A stretch of 64,000 bases of DNA from Rhizobium sp. NXC24 (GCF_002944315.1 NZ_CP024311.1:4036501-4100500); one strand, 5' to 3'. Shown: positions 1-8,807, counted from the first letter of the stretch. The notes: generated from the letters alone by a model not told the origin. Made by a program: numbers and translations.

Positions 1-368
1 TTGACCTGCTGGATCTGCCGGCGCTCGTCGTTGATCCCGAGCGGGGATTGGCAACCTACCGAATACAAGGCAATGAGGCGGAACTGATGTCGCTGGATGC
101 GGTTCACTCCGGCCAGGGCGTGGGAACCGCTTTGATAGAAGCGCTCGCCGATCAATTGCGCCAGCAAAGCGTGTCGGCACTCTGGGTCATGACGACGAAC
201 GACAATCTCGATGCCCTCCGTTTCTACCAACGTCGAGGTTTCGAACTTCGGCGGGTTCGACCCGGGGCGGTCGACGAGGCACGGCGGCTGAAACCAAGCA
301 TTCCAGGGATCGCCGACAACGGAATCCCCATCAGAGACGAACTCGATTTGTGCCTTCAGCTCCTTTGA
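1..368 (+). CDS. GNAT-family N-acetyltransferase, 5' end outside window
   Basis: The reading frame is already open at base 3, so the start codon lies upstream and only the last 121 residues are visible. The visible part holds the acetyl-CoA binding segment of a GNAT fold: VHSGQGVGTALIEAL matches the Q/RxxGxG/A pyrophosphate-binding motif, followed by the beta5-alpha4 segment WVMTTNDNLDALRFYQRRGF seen in GCN5-type acetyltransferases. The substrate cannot be told. The TTG at 48 is only an internal codon. It stands alone before the amino-acid ABC operon that starts 112 bases downstream. Confidence 0.8.
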   Translation, partial: DLLDLPALVVDPERGLATYRIQGNEAELMSLDAVHSGQGVGTALIEALADQLRQQSVSALWVMTTNDNLDALRFYQRRGFELRRVRPGAVDEARRLKPSIPGIADNGIPIRDELDLCLQLL

Positions 369-480
369 GAAAAATATTCGCAATTGCCGAATTCTTTTGC
401 AGTTTTCTACGCTTCACTGCCCTAGATTTTCTGCAATGTATTCCTCATCGATTGAACCGCTCAAGAAACGGAAGAAAACA

Positions 481-1254
481 ATGAACTGGTTGAAGACCGT
501 CGCCGCTGCCGCCCTCGTGCAGACCGCATTTCTCCTGCCCGCCCATGCAGGCGATAACCTCAAGGCGATTCAGTCCGCCGGCGTTTTGAAGGTCGGCACG
601 GAGGGCACCTATGCTCCTTTCACCTACCATGACGAAAGCGGCAAGCTCGTCGGCTTCGATGTCGAGATCGCCGAGGCGATCGCCGGCAAGCTCGGCGTGA
701 AGGCGCAGTTTCTGGAAGGCAAGTGGGACGGCCTGATCGCCGGTCTCGATGCCAACCGCTACGACACCGTCATCAACGAAGTCGGCATCACCGATGCCCG
801 CAAGCAGAAATATGATTTCTCCGATCCCTATATCGCCTCCAAGGCGGTGCTGATCGTCAAGGAAAGCAACAGCGACATCAAGGACTTCCCCGACCTCAAG
901 GGCAAGAAGGCCGCACAGTCGCTGACCAGCAATTTCGGCAAGCTCGCCCAAACGTCCGGCGCCGAACTCGTCGGCACGGATGGCTTCGACCAGTCGATCC
1001 AGCTCGTGCTGACCGGCCGCGCCGACGCCACCATCAACGACAGCCTCTCCTTCTTCGATTTCAAGAAGCACAAGCCGGATGCGCCGGTGAAGATCGTCGC
1101 CCAGCAGGCCAATGCCGATTATTCCGCCGCCATCATCCGCAAGGGCGAGCCGGAGCTGCAGGCCGCCATCAACAAGGCGCTGGCCGATATCAAGGCTGAC
1201 GGCACCTATGCCAAGATTTCGCAGAAATACTTCGGCCAAGACGTTTCGAAGTAA
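481..1254 (+). CDS. Cystine-type polar amino-acid ABC transporter, periplasmic binding protein
   Basis: A 257-residue SBP_bac_3 protein. Residues 1-23 form a Sec signal peptide (charged MNWLK, hydrophobic core, cleavage near PAHAG). The mature part has the family segments VGTEGTYAPFTY near the N-terminus, LVGFDVEIAEAI, and the clamshell sequence YDFSDPYIASK. From memory the overall sequence is closest to the L-cystine binding protein TcyJ/FliY of enteric bacteria, so cystine or a related amino acid is the likely ligand (inference). An earlier in-frame start at 397 would bury the signal peptide, so ATG 481 with the purine-rich GGAAG upstream is chosen. First gene of a three-gene operon with the permease and ATPase. 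Confidence 0.88.
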   Translation: MNWLKTVAAAALVQTAFLLPAHAGDNLKAIQSAGVLKVGTEGTYAPFTYHDESGKLVGFDVEIAEAIAGKLGVKAQFLEGKWDGLIAGLDANRYDTVINEVGITDARKQKYDFSDPYIASKAVLIVKESNSDIKDFPDLKGKKAAQSLTSNFGKLAQTSGAELVGTDGFDQSIQLVLTGRADATINDSLSFFDFKKHKPDAPVKIVAQQANADYSAAIIRKGEPELQAAINKALADIKADGTYAKISQKYFGQDVSK

Positions 1255-1282
1255 TAGGCATCGCCGCCAAATTGTGAAAAAG

Positions 1283-1310
1283 ATGCGTCCGGAACCCTTT
1301 CCGGACGCAT
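1283..1310 (+). terminator. Intra-operon hairpin between binding protein and permease genes
   Basis: A perfect 10-bp stem (1283-1292 pairing with 1301-1310) with an 8-base loop, followed by TCCTTTATT. It lies 28 bases after the binding-protein stop and just before the permease start. Such hairpins usually attenuate transcription or protect the upstream message, keeping the binding protein in excess over the membrane parts. The T-run is weak, so partial termination or mRNA stabilisation is the most likely role. Confidence 0.65.
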
Positions 1311-1317
1311 TCCTTTA

Positions 1318-2016
1318 TTGAGAGGCCGCTTCTTCGTGCAGCACTGGTTGCAATTGATGTGGGAATCACTGGGCTCGCTGCTTTGGGCGGGGCTCGTCTT
1401 CACCATCCCGCTCACCCTGATTACCTTCGTTCTCGGCCTGCTGCTCGGGCTGCTCACCGCGGTCACCCGGCTTTTCGGCCCGCGCCCGCTCGTCGCTGTC
1501 GCACGCTTCTATGTCTGGGTGATCCGCGGCACGCCGCTGCTGGTGCAGCTTTTCGTTATCTTTTACGGCCTGCCGAGCCTTGGCATCCTGCTCGATGCCT
1601 TTCCCGCCGCCGTCATCGGCTTCACGCTGAGCGTCGGCGCCTATACGTCCGAGATCATCCGCGCCGTCATCTCCTCGGTGCCGAAGGGCCAGTGGGAAGC
1701 AGCCTATTCCATCGGCATGAGCTGGCGGCAGGCGATGAACCGCACCATCCTGCCACAAGCCGCACGCGTCGCCGTGCCGCCGCTGTCGAATACCTTCATC
1801 TCGCTGGTCAAGGATACCTCGCTTGCCGCGGCGATCACGGTGCCGGAACTGTTCCAGGCCGCGCAGCGCATTGTGGCAACGACCTATGAGCCGCTAATCC
1901 TCTATATCGAAGCAGCCCTGATCTATCTTGTGATGAGTTCTTTCCTGTCGACGCTACAGGTCTCTCTCGAACGCCGTTTCGCCCGCTATGGCGGCACGCT
2001 GGAGGCACGGACATGA
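1318..2016 (+). CDS. Polar amino-acid (cystine-type) ABC transporter permease
   Basis: A 232-residue inner-membrane permease of the HisM/GlnP family with about five membrane segments. The EAA loop that docks on the ATPase is clear: EAAYSIGMSWRQAMNRTILP, about residues 124-143. The start is uncertain: TTG 1318, GTG 1336 and ATG 1357 are all in frame, none with a strong ribosome site, and the hairpin at 1283-1310 sits directly upstream. Its stop overlaps the ATPase start by four bases (ATGA), implying translational coupling. One permease gene only, so the transporter probably uses a permease homodimer. Confidence 0.88.
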   Translation: MRGRFFVQHWLQLMWESLGSLLWAGLVFTIPLTLITFVLGLLLGLLTAVTRLFGPRPLVAVARFYVWVIRGTPLLVQLFVIFYGLPSLGILLDAFPAAVIGFTLSVGAYTSEIIRAVISSVPKGQWEAAYSIGMSWRQAMNRTILPQAARVAVPPLSNTFISLVKDTSLAAAITVPELFQAAQRIVATTYEPLILYIEAALIYLVMSSFLSTLQVSLERRFARYGGTLEART

Positions 2017-2774
2017 TCGAGCTGTCGCACATCGAAAAACGCTTTGGCGAGAATATCATCCTGAGCGACATCAGCCTGCTCATTCCGGAAGGCACGGTGA
2101 CAGCGCTGGTCGGCCCTTCCGGCGGCGGCAAAAGTACGCTGCTGCGCTGCATCAACCTTCTGGAAATCCCGACCGCCGGCATGATCCGTATCGGCGAGGA
2201 GACGGCCACCTTTCAGCCGGGCAAGAAAACCGGCTGGCAGGATATTCAGAAAATCCGCCGCCAGACCGGCATGGTCTTCCAGAATTTCCAGCTCTTCCCG
2301 CATCAGACGGCAATCGAAAACGTCATGGAAGGCCTGGTCACCGTGCTGCGCTGGCCGGCCGAAAGGGCGCGCGCCCGCGCCGTCGAGCTTTTGACCAAGG
2401 TCGGCATGTCGCACAAGATGGACGCCTGGCCCTCGACACTATCCGGCGGGCAGCAGCAGCGCGTGGCAATCGCCCGCGCGCTTGCCCCCTCGCCCCGCGT
2501 TCTTCTCTGCGACGAACCCACTTCGGCGCTCGACCCCGAACTCGCCGCTGAAGTCGTCGACGTTCTCGGCCAGCTCGCCAATGAAGGCACCACCATGGTG
2601 ATGGCAACGCACGACCTGCGCCTCGCCTCGAAAATCGCCACCAGCGTCGTCTTCCTCGAGGCCGGCAACATCGTCGAAACCGGCCCCTCCCGCGCCATCT
2701 TCAGCGCCCCGACGCAGGAGCGCACGAAGCGGTTCATCTCGACGCTGAATGCCGGGCACAGCTACGATATTTGA
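2013..2774 (+). CDS. Polar amino-acid (cystine-type) ABC transporter ATPase
   Basis: A 253-residue cytoplasmic ATPase of the GlnQ/HisP class. Walker A GPSGGGKST starts near residue 34, the signature LSGGQQQR near residue 143, Walker B is [12 protein letters not shown], and the switch histidine is in MATHDLRL. The length is usual for the family. ATG 2013 overlaps the permease stop (2014-2016). Last gene of the operon; no strong T-rich terminator directly follows, and the next elements are the promoter-like site and structured RNA at 2817-2964. Confidence 0.92.
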   Translation: MIELSHIEKRFGENIILSDISLLIPEGTVTALVGPSGGGKSTLLRCINLLEIPTAGMIRIGEETATFQPGKKTGWQDIQKIRRQTGMVFQNFQLFPHQTAIENVMEGLVTVLRWPAERARARAVELLTKVGMSHKMDAWPSTLSGGQQQRVAIARALAPSPRVLLCDEPTSALDPELAAEVVDVLGQLANEGTTMVMATHDLRLASKIATSVVFLEAGNIVETGPSRAIFSAPTQERTKRFISTLNAGHSYDI

Positions 2775-2816
2775 GCGACAGCGCTGCCGGGCATCCATTG
2801 CGCCGGAAAAGGCGCA

Positions 2817-2845
2817 TTGACCGCGCACAGCTTTCCGTCTAGCTC
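2817..2845 (+). promoter_or_regulatory. Possible sigma-70 promoter for the structured RNA
   Basis: TTGACC at 2817-2822, a 17-base spacer, then TAGCTC at 2840-2845. The -35 fits the rhizobial consensus; the -10 is poor. If used, transcription would begin near 2852, just before the first small hairpin of the RNA. Placement rests on consensus matching only. Confidence 0.3.
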
Positions 2846-2851
2846 TGGTGT

Positions 2852-2964
2852 CATGAACACGGCACTCGTTCTCGCAGTGGTAGGAAGGCGCATGGGCAGG
2901 ATGGTGTAACCATCCGGCGAAAGCACCCATGCGCGGTAAGCAGGCTCCTGACGGGGCCTTTTTT
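2852..2964 (+). ncRNA. Structured RNA: candidate leader (riboswitch/attenuator) or small RNA ahead of the MFS gene
   Basis: Consecutive inverted repeats that the coding genes do not explain: a perfect 9-bp stem 2888-2896 with 2926-2934 enclosing a perfect 6-bp hairpin (2899-2904 with 2910-2915) and an unpaired purine-rich strand GGCGAAAGCA (2916-2925); two smaller hairpins just upstream (GTGT/ACAC at about 2848-2860 and CACT/AGTG at about 2864-2879); and an intrinsic terminator at 2943-2964. A structured domain, then a terminator, then a transporter gene 70 bases later is the usual shape of a riboswitch or attenuator, but a free-standing small RNA would look the same. I do not recognise the family. 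The 5' end is a guess. Confidence 0.5.
2943..2964 (+). terminator. Intrinsic terminator upstream of the MFS gene
   Basis: A six-pair GC stem (2943-2948 with 2953-2958, one G-U pair), tetraloop TGAC and six T residues at 2959-2964. It would stop transcripts coming from upstream before the MFS coding region at 3034, so the MFS gene needs read-through or its own promoter. Confidence 0.75.
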
Positions 2965-3033
2965 ATTGCCCTCAATCCGGGCAGCGCCCCGTCAGATCTC
3001 CCTCGACTTCCCACTCACGCGACGGACAAGGCC

Positions 3034-4281
3034 ATGACGCGCACCAAAAGCCGCATAGACCATTCAGCCACGCAAGCAATCGAAGACACGACCATCGGGC
3101 AAGCCGCCGCACAGCCGCGGCTAACGACCCTCATCCTGCTTTCCGCCCTTGCCGTGCTGCCGGTCAACATGATCCTGCCGTCGCTGCCGAAGATATCAGC
3201 GGCGTTCCATGCCGATTTCGCCCTCGTGAACCTTTCGGTCGCCGGCTTTTCCATCGTCACCGCGTCCCTTGAGGCCATCGGGGGAGCGATATCGGATCGG
3301 TTCGGCCGCCGGCCTGTGGTCCTGACGGCGCTTGCGATCTTCATCATCGCCTCGATCGGCTGCGTTCTCGCGCCCGATATCGGCACCTTTCTCGTTTTTC
3401 GCTCGATGCAGGCATGCATCGGGCCGTGCTATTCCGTCGCTCTCGTCGTCATCAAGGAAACATCCGACGAGCACGAGGCCGCCAGCAAATTCGGCTATCT
3501 CGCCATGGGATGGGCGCTGGCGCCCATGGTCGGGCCGCTGTTCGGCGGCTCGCTGGACGAGTTTTTCGACTGGCGCGCAAGCTTCGTCGTCCTCGCGATC
3601 CTCGGCATCGCCGCCTTCCTCCTCTCCCTGCGTGAATTGACGGGATCGAGAGCGCCCTTATCGGATGCGCGGAGGAACTACCTTGACTCCTATGGACTGC
3701 TTTTGCGTTCGGCGCGATTCTGGGCCTATACGCTCTGCATGGCCTGCTCCATGGGCGTGCTCTATATCTTCCTCGGAGGAGCCCCGCTCACGATAGGCGA
3801 TTCCCTCGGCGGATCGAGCACCAAGCTCGGCTTCTACATGGGCCTGGTTCCCGCCGGGTTCATTCTCGGCAGCTATCTCGCCGGCCGCTACGCCGCGAAA
3901 ATCCCGCTCGGCAGGATCCTTGTCATCGCGCGGCTTCTGACCTGCATCGGCCTGTCGATCGGCTTGGCACTGTCCCTGTCGGGAATGACGTATATCTGGG
4001 CGCTCTTCGGCCCCTGCATGTTCATCGGCATCGGCAACGGTCTCACCATGCCGGCTGCCAACAGTGGTGCAATGTCGGTCCGGGCGGATATGGTCGGCAC
4101 GGCTGCGGGGCTCGCCGCCGCCATGAGGATCGCGGGCGGCGCCCTCATCGGCTCGATTGGCGGGTTGTTCATCGCGCAATCGGCGACGATCCATACCCTG
4201 TTTGCTCTGATGCTGATATCCGCGGTGCTCGCGCTGCTGGCGGCAGTCTGGGCTGCCTTGATCGAGAAGCAGAGATTGTGA
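3034..4281 (+). CDS. Bcr/CflA-type MFS multidrug exporter
   Basis: A 415-residue inner-membrane protein with about 12 predicted membrane segments after a 28-residue cytoplasmic N-terminus. The MFS motif A between segments 2 and 3 reads GGAISDRFGRRPVVL, typical of drug:H+ antiporters of the DHA1 Bcr/CflA group. ATG 3034 with GGACAAGG upstream is preferred; the frame stays open back to 2929, but that would place the start inside the structured RNA and terminator. Likely exports a toxic compound using the proton gradient; substrate unknown. The preceding terminator suggests conditional expression. Confidence 0.8.
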   Translation: MTRTKSRIDHSATQAIEDTTIGQAAAQPRLTTLILLSALAVLPVNMILPSLPKISAAFHADFALVNLSVAGFSIVTASLEAIGGAISDRFGRRPVVLTALAIFIIASIGCVLAPDIGTFLVFRSMQACIGPCYSVALVVIKETSDEHEAASKFGYLAMGWALAPMVGPLFGGSLDEFFDWRASFVVLAILGIAAFLLSLRELTGSRAPLSDARRNYLDSYGLLLRSARFWAYTLCMACSMGVLYIFLGGAPLTIGDSLGGSSTKLGFYMGLVPAGFILGSYLAGRYAAKIPLGRILVIARLLTCIGLSIGLALSLSGMTYIWALFGPCMFIGIGNGLTMPAANSGAMSVRADMVGTAAGLAAAMRIAGGALIGSIGGLFIAQSATIHTLFALMLISAVLALLAAVWAALIEKQRL

Positions 4282-4333
4282 GCGAAGAGAGCCTATCCGA
4301 TGCGCTTGCTCAGTGCACTGGCCGGCGGATGCT

Positions 4334-5155
4334 TCACACCGGCGAAATCCTGTAGCCGTTGGAAACCAGCTCCACGCGCCCGAAGCCGGTGATGTGGCCG
4401 CCTGCGACGATCCAGCCTTCGCAGACAGCATCTTCCAGAGCAGCCCAGCGGGTTCTGACGGCCAGCTCGGGATCGAGATCATAGGCGAGGCCGATCTTCG
4501 GATCGCCGGGCTGCAGATCCCCCAAATGCAAGGCATCGCCCCAGATCAGGAGAGAATCGTCGCCACCGCGCAGCAGATAGCCGGTGTGGCCCGGCGTGTG
4601 GCCCGGCAGCGGATGCGCCTCTATATCGGGCAGCACTTCGCCAGCACCGATCCGCTTTATGCGGGAGCCATAGACGCGCTGCAGTTGCTCGGCCACCTTG
4701 AAGCCGCCGCGCCGCGCCTCCGGCACAGCCTCGCGCGCGACGGGATCGGTGAAGAAGGCGATATCACGGTCCGATACGAACACGTCTGCATGAGGGAAAT
4801 ACGGCTTGTCTCCATCGAACAAGCCAAGCGCATGGTCACCATGAATATGGGTGAGTAAAACGCTCTGGATTTCATCCGGCGCGATCCTCGCTTCATGCAA
4901 CGCCGATCGCGCATGGCCGTATTTCGGCCCCCAGGAAGTGCCCGTCCCGGCATCGACGAGAAGAACACCGGAAGGCCCGCGCAGGAGAAAGCAGTTCACA
5001 TCCACCTGAAGCGTCGGCTTACCCCAGCTTTCGATCGCATGTTGCCGGGCAGCATCGCCATCCGTGTGGATCAACACATCCACCGGCGCTTCGAATAACC
5101 CGTCGTGCAGAAGAGTAACGTCGTATTGCCCGACATGCAGGGAATAATCGGTCAT
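4334..5155 (-). CDS. Metallo-beta-lactamase-fold hydrolase
   Basis: A 273-residue protein of the glyoxalase II/lactonase-like MBL superfamily. The zinc signature HxHxDH is present (THIHGDHALGL), followed by the downstream metal histidines in LPGHTPGHTGY and the bridging aspartate in LIWGDALH. ATG 5155 is chosen over an upstream in-frame start because GGAG lies a suitable distance upstream and the fold begins at once (VGQYDVTLLHDG). It lies downstream of pyc on the same strand, 75 bases away. Substrate is not evident; the AHL-lactonase subgroup belongs to this superfamily, but assignment to it would be speculation. Confidence 0.8.
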   Translation of the reverse strand: MTDYSLHVGQYDVTLLHDGLFEAPVDVLIHTDGDAARQHAIESWGKPTLQVDVNCFLLRGPSGVLLVDAGTGTSWGPKYGHARSALHEARIAPDEIQSVLLTHIHGDHALGLFDGDKPYFPHADVFVSDRDIAFFTDPVAREAVPEARRGGFKVAEQLQRVYGSRIKRIGAGEVLPDIEAHPLPGHTPGHTGYLLRGGDDSLLIWGDALHLGDLQPGDPKIGLAYDLDPELAVRTRWAALEDAVCEGWIVAGGHITGFGRVELVSNGYRISPV

Positions 5156-5181
5156 GGATGCGACTCCGCTCGCGGGCTGCA

Positions 5182-5213
5182 GAAAGGGGCCGGATGACGA
5201 GCCGCCCCCTTTC
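5182..5213 (-). terminator. Hairpin between pyc and the MBL-fold gene
   Basis: An 8-bp stem (5182-5189 with 5206-5213) around a 16-base loop, just after the pyc stop. Read with pyc there is no T-run after the stem; the T-rich side (GTGTTTTA) is on the opposite strand. A weak or partial pyc terminator is the best reading. Confidence 0.4.
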
Positions 5214-5229
5214 CGTGTTTTATGGACGC

Positions 5230-8200
5230 TCAAGCGCCATATACGACGAGCAGATCCTTTGCGTCGATCTGATCGCCGGCTTTCACCAGCACCTCGGAAA
5301 TCGTGCCGTCCTTCTCCGCATGCAGCGCGGTTTCCATCTTCATCGCTTCGATGGAGACGAGCACGTCGCCGGCCTTGATCGCCTGGCCGGGCGAGACGAA
5401 GACAGTGGAGATGACACCCGGCATCGGCGCGCCGACATGGGCGGCATTGCCGGTCTCGGCCTTGCGGCGGATGGCGCTGCCCGACGCACCATGGGCACGG
5501 TCCGGCACCTTGATGCGCCGCGGCTGGCCGTTGAGCTCGAAGAACACCGTCACCATGCCCTTCTCGTCGGTCGCCGTCATCGCCTGGTTGACGATGACGA
5601 GCGTCTTGCCCCGCTCGATTTCGGCAAACAGCTCGTCGCCTTCCTTCAGACCGTAGAAGTAAGCCGGCGTCGGCAGCACCGAGACCGGGCCATAGGTGTC
5701 GGCCGCCAGCGCATAGTCGGTGAAGACCTTCGGATACATCAGGTAGGAGGCGAATTCGAAGTCGTCGACCTTGCGTTCCAGCTTGGTTTCGATCGCCCTA
5801 CGATCGGCATCGAGATCGGCCTCAGTGAGCAGCGAACCTGGACGGACGGTATAGGGCTTGTCGCCCTTCAGTGCCTTCTTCTGTAGTGCTTGCGGCCATC
5901 CGGACGGCGGCTGGCCGAGATCGCCCTTCAGCATGGAAACGACCGAATCCGGGAAGGCGATATCCTTGGCCGGGTTTTCGACATCGGCGACCGTCAGGTC
6001 CTGGGACACCATCATCAGCGCCATGTCGCCGACCACCTTCGAGGACGGCGTCACCTTGACGATGTCGCCGAACATCTGGTTGGCGTCGGCATAAGCCTGC
6101 GCCACCTGATGCCAACGGGTCTCGAGGCCAAGCGAGCGGGCCTGTTCCTTGAGATTGGTGAACTGGCCGCCCGGCATTTCGTGCAGATAGACTTCCGATG
6201 CCGGTCCCTTGAGATCGCTTTCAAAGGCGGCGTACTGATGGCGCACCGCTTCCCAATAGAAGGAGATACGACGGATCCATTCTGGATCGAGGCCCGGATC
6301 GCGCTCCGTTCCCTTCAAGGCCTCGACGATCGAGCCGAGGCAGGGCTGCGAGGTATTGCCGGAGAGCGCATCCATCGCGGCATCGACGGCATCGACGCCG
6401 GCGTCTACGGCCGCCAGCACGGTTGCGGCTGCAATGCCCGAGGTATCATGCGTATGGAAATGGATCGGCAGGCCGGTCGCCTCGCGTAGCGCCTTGAACA
6501 GGACCTTGGCCGCACCCGGCTTCAAAAGCCCGGCCATATCCTTCAGCGCGATGATATGCGCGCCGGCCTTTTCCAGCTCGACGGCGAGATCGGTATAATA
6601 TTTCAGATCGTACTTCGGACGGGCCGAATTGAGAATATCGCCCGTATAGCAGATCGCCGCTTCGCAGAGCTTGTTCTCCTCGGCAATCGCATCCATCGAC
6701 ACCCGCATGTTCTCGACCCAGTTCAGGCAGTCGAAGACGCGGAAGAGATCGATGCCGCCCTTGGCCGCCTGGCGAACAAAGTATTTGACGACATTGTCGG
6801 GATAGTTGGTGTAGCCGACGCCGTTGGCACCGCGCAGCAGCATCTGCAAGAGCAGGTTCGGCGCGCCCTCGCGGATCAGCGACAGGCGTTCCCACGGGTC
6901 TTCGGTGAGGAAGCGCATGGAAACGTCGAAGGTGGCGCCGCCCCAGCATTCCAGCGACAGCAATTGCGGCAGAGCGCGCGCATAGGTGCCGGCAACCCGG
7001 GCGATGTCGAAGGTGCGCATACGAGTGGCGAGCAGCGACTGATGGCCATCGCGCATCGTCGTGTCGGTCATCAACACGCGCTTTTCGTTGCGCATCCATT
7101 CGGCGAACTTCTGCGGGCCAAGCTGATCCAGGCGCTGCTTGCTGCCGTCCGGAACCTTGCCGTCGCTATAGGGCAAGACCGGTTCGGCCGCCTTCGGCGA
7201 CGGCGCCGGTCGGCCGCGGGCTTCCGGATGGCCGTTGACGGTGACGTCGGCGAGATAGGTCAAGAGCTTGGTGGCGCGGTCCTGACGCTTGACCTGCTGG
7301 AACAGCTCCGGCGTCGTGTCGATGAAACGCGTCGTATAGCTGTTGTCGCGGAATTTCGGATGGGTGATGATCGCTTCGAGAAAGGTGAGGTTGGTCGCCA
7401 CACCGCGGATGCGGAATTCGCGCAACGCGCGATCCATGCGGGCGATGGCCTCCAGCGGGTTCGGTGCCCAGGCCGTCACCTTCACCAGCAGCGGATCGTA
7501 GTAGCGGGTGATAATGGCGCCGGAATAGGACGTGCCGCCGTCGAGACGGATACCGAAGCCGGAGGCCGAGCGATAGGCGGTAATCCGGCCGTAATCCGGG
7601 ATGAAATTATGTTCCGGATCCTCGGTCGTCACGCGGCATTGCAGCGCATGACCGTTGAGACGGATGTCCTCCTGTTTCGGAACGCCGGACTCTTCGGTGC
7701 CGATCGCATAGCCGTCTAGGATGTGAATCTGCGCCTTGACGATATCGATGCCGGTGACGACTTCGGTCACGGTATGCTCGACCTGGATACGCGGATTGAC
7801 TTCGATGAAGTAGAATTTGCCGGTGTCGGCGTCCATCAGATATTCGACGGTGCCGGCGCCGATATAATTCGTCGCCTCGGCGATCTTCAGCGAATAGGCG
7901 GCCAGTTCCTGGCGCTGCGCATCGGTCAGATAAGGCGCCGGCGCACGCTCGACGACCTTCTGGTTGCGGCGCTGGACTGAACAGTCGCGCTCGAAAAGAT
8001 GCACGACATTGCCGTGCGTGTCGCCAAGGATCTGGCTTTCGACGTGGCGGGCGCGTTCGACGAGCTTTTCCAGATAGACCTCGTCCTTGCCGAAGGCGGC
8101 CATCGCCTCGCGCTTGGCCTCCGTCACTTCCTTGGCGAGATCCGCCTCAGCGCGGATGACGCGCATGCCGCGACCGCCGCCGCCCCAGGAGGCCTTCAGC

Positions 8201-8691
8201 ATGACCGGATAGCCGATCTCCTCGGCCATCTTGGCGACTTCCTTCATATCGTCCGGCAACGGCTCGGTGGCCGGCACGACGGGCACGCCGACCGAAATCG
8301 CGAGATTGCGCGCTGCGACCTTATTGCCGAGCTGGCGCATCGTATCGGCTTTCGGGCCGATGAAGATGATGCCGGCGGCATCGCACGCATCAACGAATTC
8401 CGGGCTTTCCGACAAAAGGCCATAGCCGGGATGGATGGCGTCGGCGCCGGACAGCTTGGCGACGCGGATGATTTCGTCGATCGACAGATAGCTTTCGATC
8501 GGGCCGAGATCGCGCGAAAGATGCGGGCCGCGGCCGACCTGATAACTCTCATCCGCCTTGAAGCGGTGCAGCGCGAGTTTGTCTTCCTCGGCCCAAATGG
8601 CCACCGTTTTTATGCCAAGCTCGTTGGCGGCGCGGAATACGCGGATGGCGATTTCGGAACGGTTGGCAACCAGGATCTTGGAAATGGGCAA
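5230..8691 (-). CDS. pyc: Pyruvate carboxylase
   Basis: A 1153-residue multidomain enzyme that carboxylates pyruvate to oxaloacetate using ATP and bicarbonate, refilling the TCA cycle. N-terminal biotin carboxylase (about residues 4-455) begins ISKILVANRSEIAIRVFRAA and contains the ATP-grasp segment. The carboxyltransferase TIM barrel begins near VLMTDTTMRDGHQSLLATRM, with the metal histidines in FHTHDTSG. The C-terminal biotinyl domain carries EAMKME with the biotin lysine near residue 1118. Start is TTG 8691: GAGGAGA lies seven bases upstream and the length matches the alpha4 pyruvate carboxylases of rhizobia; the longer frame to 8730 adds an unlikely tail. A palindrome overlaps its predicted promoter. 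Confidence 0.96.
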   Translation of the reverse strand: MPISKILVANRSEIAIRVFRAANELGIKTVAIWAEEDKLALHRFKADESYQVGRGPHLSRDLGPIESYLSIDEIIRVAKLSGADAIHPGYGLLSESPEFVDACDAAGIIFIGPKADTMRQLGNKVAARNLAISVGVPVVPATEPLPDDMKEVAKMAEEIGYPVMLKASWGGGGRGMRVIRAEADLAKEVTEAKREAMAAFGKDEVYLEKLVERARHVESQILGDTHGNVVHLFERDCSVQRRNQKVVERAPAPYLTDAQRQELAAYSLKIAEATNYIGAGTVEYLMDADTGKFYFIEVNPRIQVEHTVTEVVTGIDIVKAQIHILDGYAIGTEESGVPKQEDIRLNGHALQCRVTTEDPEHNFIPDYGRITAYRSASGFGIRLDGGTSYSGAIITRYYDPLLVKVTAWAPNPLEAIARMDRALREFRIRGVATNLTFLEAIITHPKFRDNSYTTRFIDTTPELFQQVKRQDRATKLLTYLADVTVNGHPEARGRPAPSPKAAEPVLPYSDGKVPDGSKQRLDQLGPQKFAEWMRNEKRVLMTDTTMRDGHQSLLATRMRTFDIARVAGTYARALPQLLSLECWGGATFDVSMRFLTEDPWERLSLIREGAPNLLLQMLLRGANGVGYTNYPDNVVKYFVRQAAKGGIDLFRVFDCLNWVENMRVSMDAIAEENKLCEAAICYTGDILNSARPKYDLKYYTDLAVELEKAGAHIIALKDMAGLLKPGAAKVLFKALREATGLPIHFHTHDTSGIAAATVLAAVDAGVDAVDAAMDALSGNTSQPCLGSIVEALKGTERDPGLDPEWIRRISFYWEAVRHQYAAFESDLKGPASEVYLHEMPGGQFTNLKEQARSLGLETRWHQVAQAYADANQMFGDIVKVTPSSKVVGDMALMMVSQDLTVADVENPAKDIAFPDSVVSMLKGDLGQPPSGWPQALQKKALKGDKPYTVRPGSLLTEADLDADRRAIETKLERKVDDFEFASYLMYPKVFTDYALAADTYGPVSVLPTPAYFYGLKEGDELFAEIERGKTLVIVNQAMTATDEKGMVTVFFELNGQPRRIKVPDRAHGASGSAIRRKAETGNAAHVGAPMPGVISTVFVSPGQAIKAGDVLVSIEAMKMETALHAEKDGTISEVLVKAGDQIDAKDLLVVYGA

Positions 8692-8742
8692 TGCTGTCTC
8701 CTCACGGCATCGAAACGGGCAATGCTGCACCCGCGAAGAGAA

Positions 8743-8771
8743 TTCTTAACTTCTTGTCACAAGAAGTTCAA
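8743..8771 (-). promoter_or_regulatory. Predicted pyc promoter with a 21-bp palindrome in the spacer
   Basis: Read on the minus strand: -35 TTGAAC (8771-8766), 17-base spacer, -10 TAAGAA (8748-8743). The palindrome AACTTCTTGT-C-ACAAGAAGTT at 8748-8768 (plus-strand reading; perfect 10-bp arms, one central base) fills the spacer and touches both boxes, so a bound dimer would block RNA polymerase. The pyc start codon is about 50 bases downstream. It could also fold as a short hairpin, but no T-run follows. Confidence 0.5.
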
Positions 8772-8807
8772 TTTCTCCTGCGACATCCGACATCAAAATA
8801 GTTGCCA

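Noticed and set aside
445..1239. Long minus-strand frame opposite the amino-acid binding-protein gene
   Set aside because: Shadow of the plus-strand gene: no domain, Gly/Leu/Asp-rich composition; the other strand encodes a complete binding protein.
2943..2964. Guanidine-II riboswitch (ACGR loop in the terminator hairpin)
   Set aside because: Only one loosely matching loop; the class needs two small hairpins with ACGR loops.
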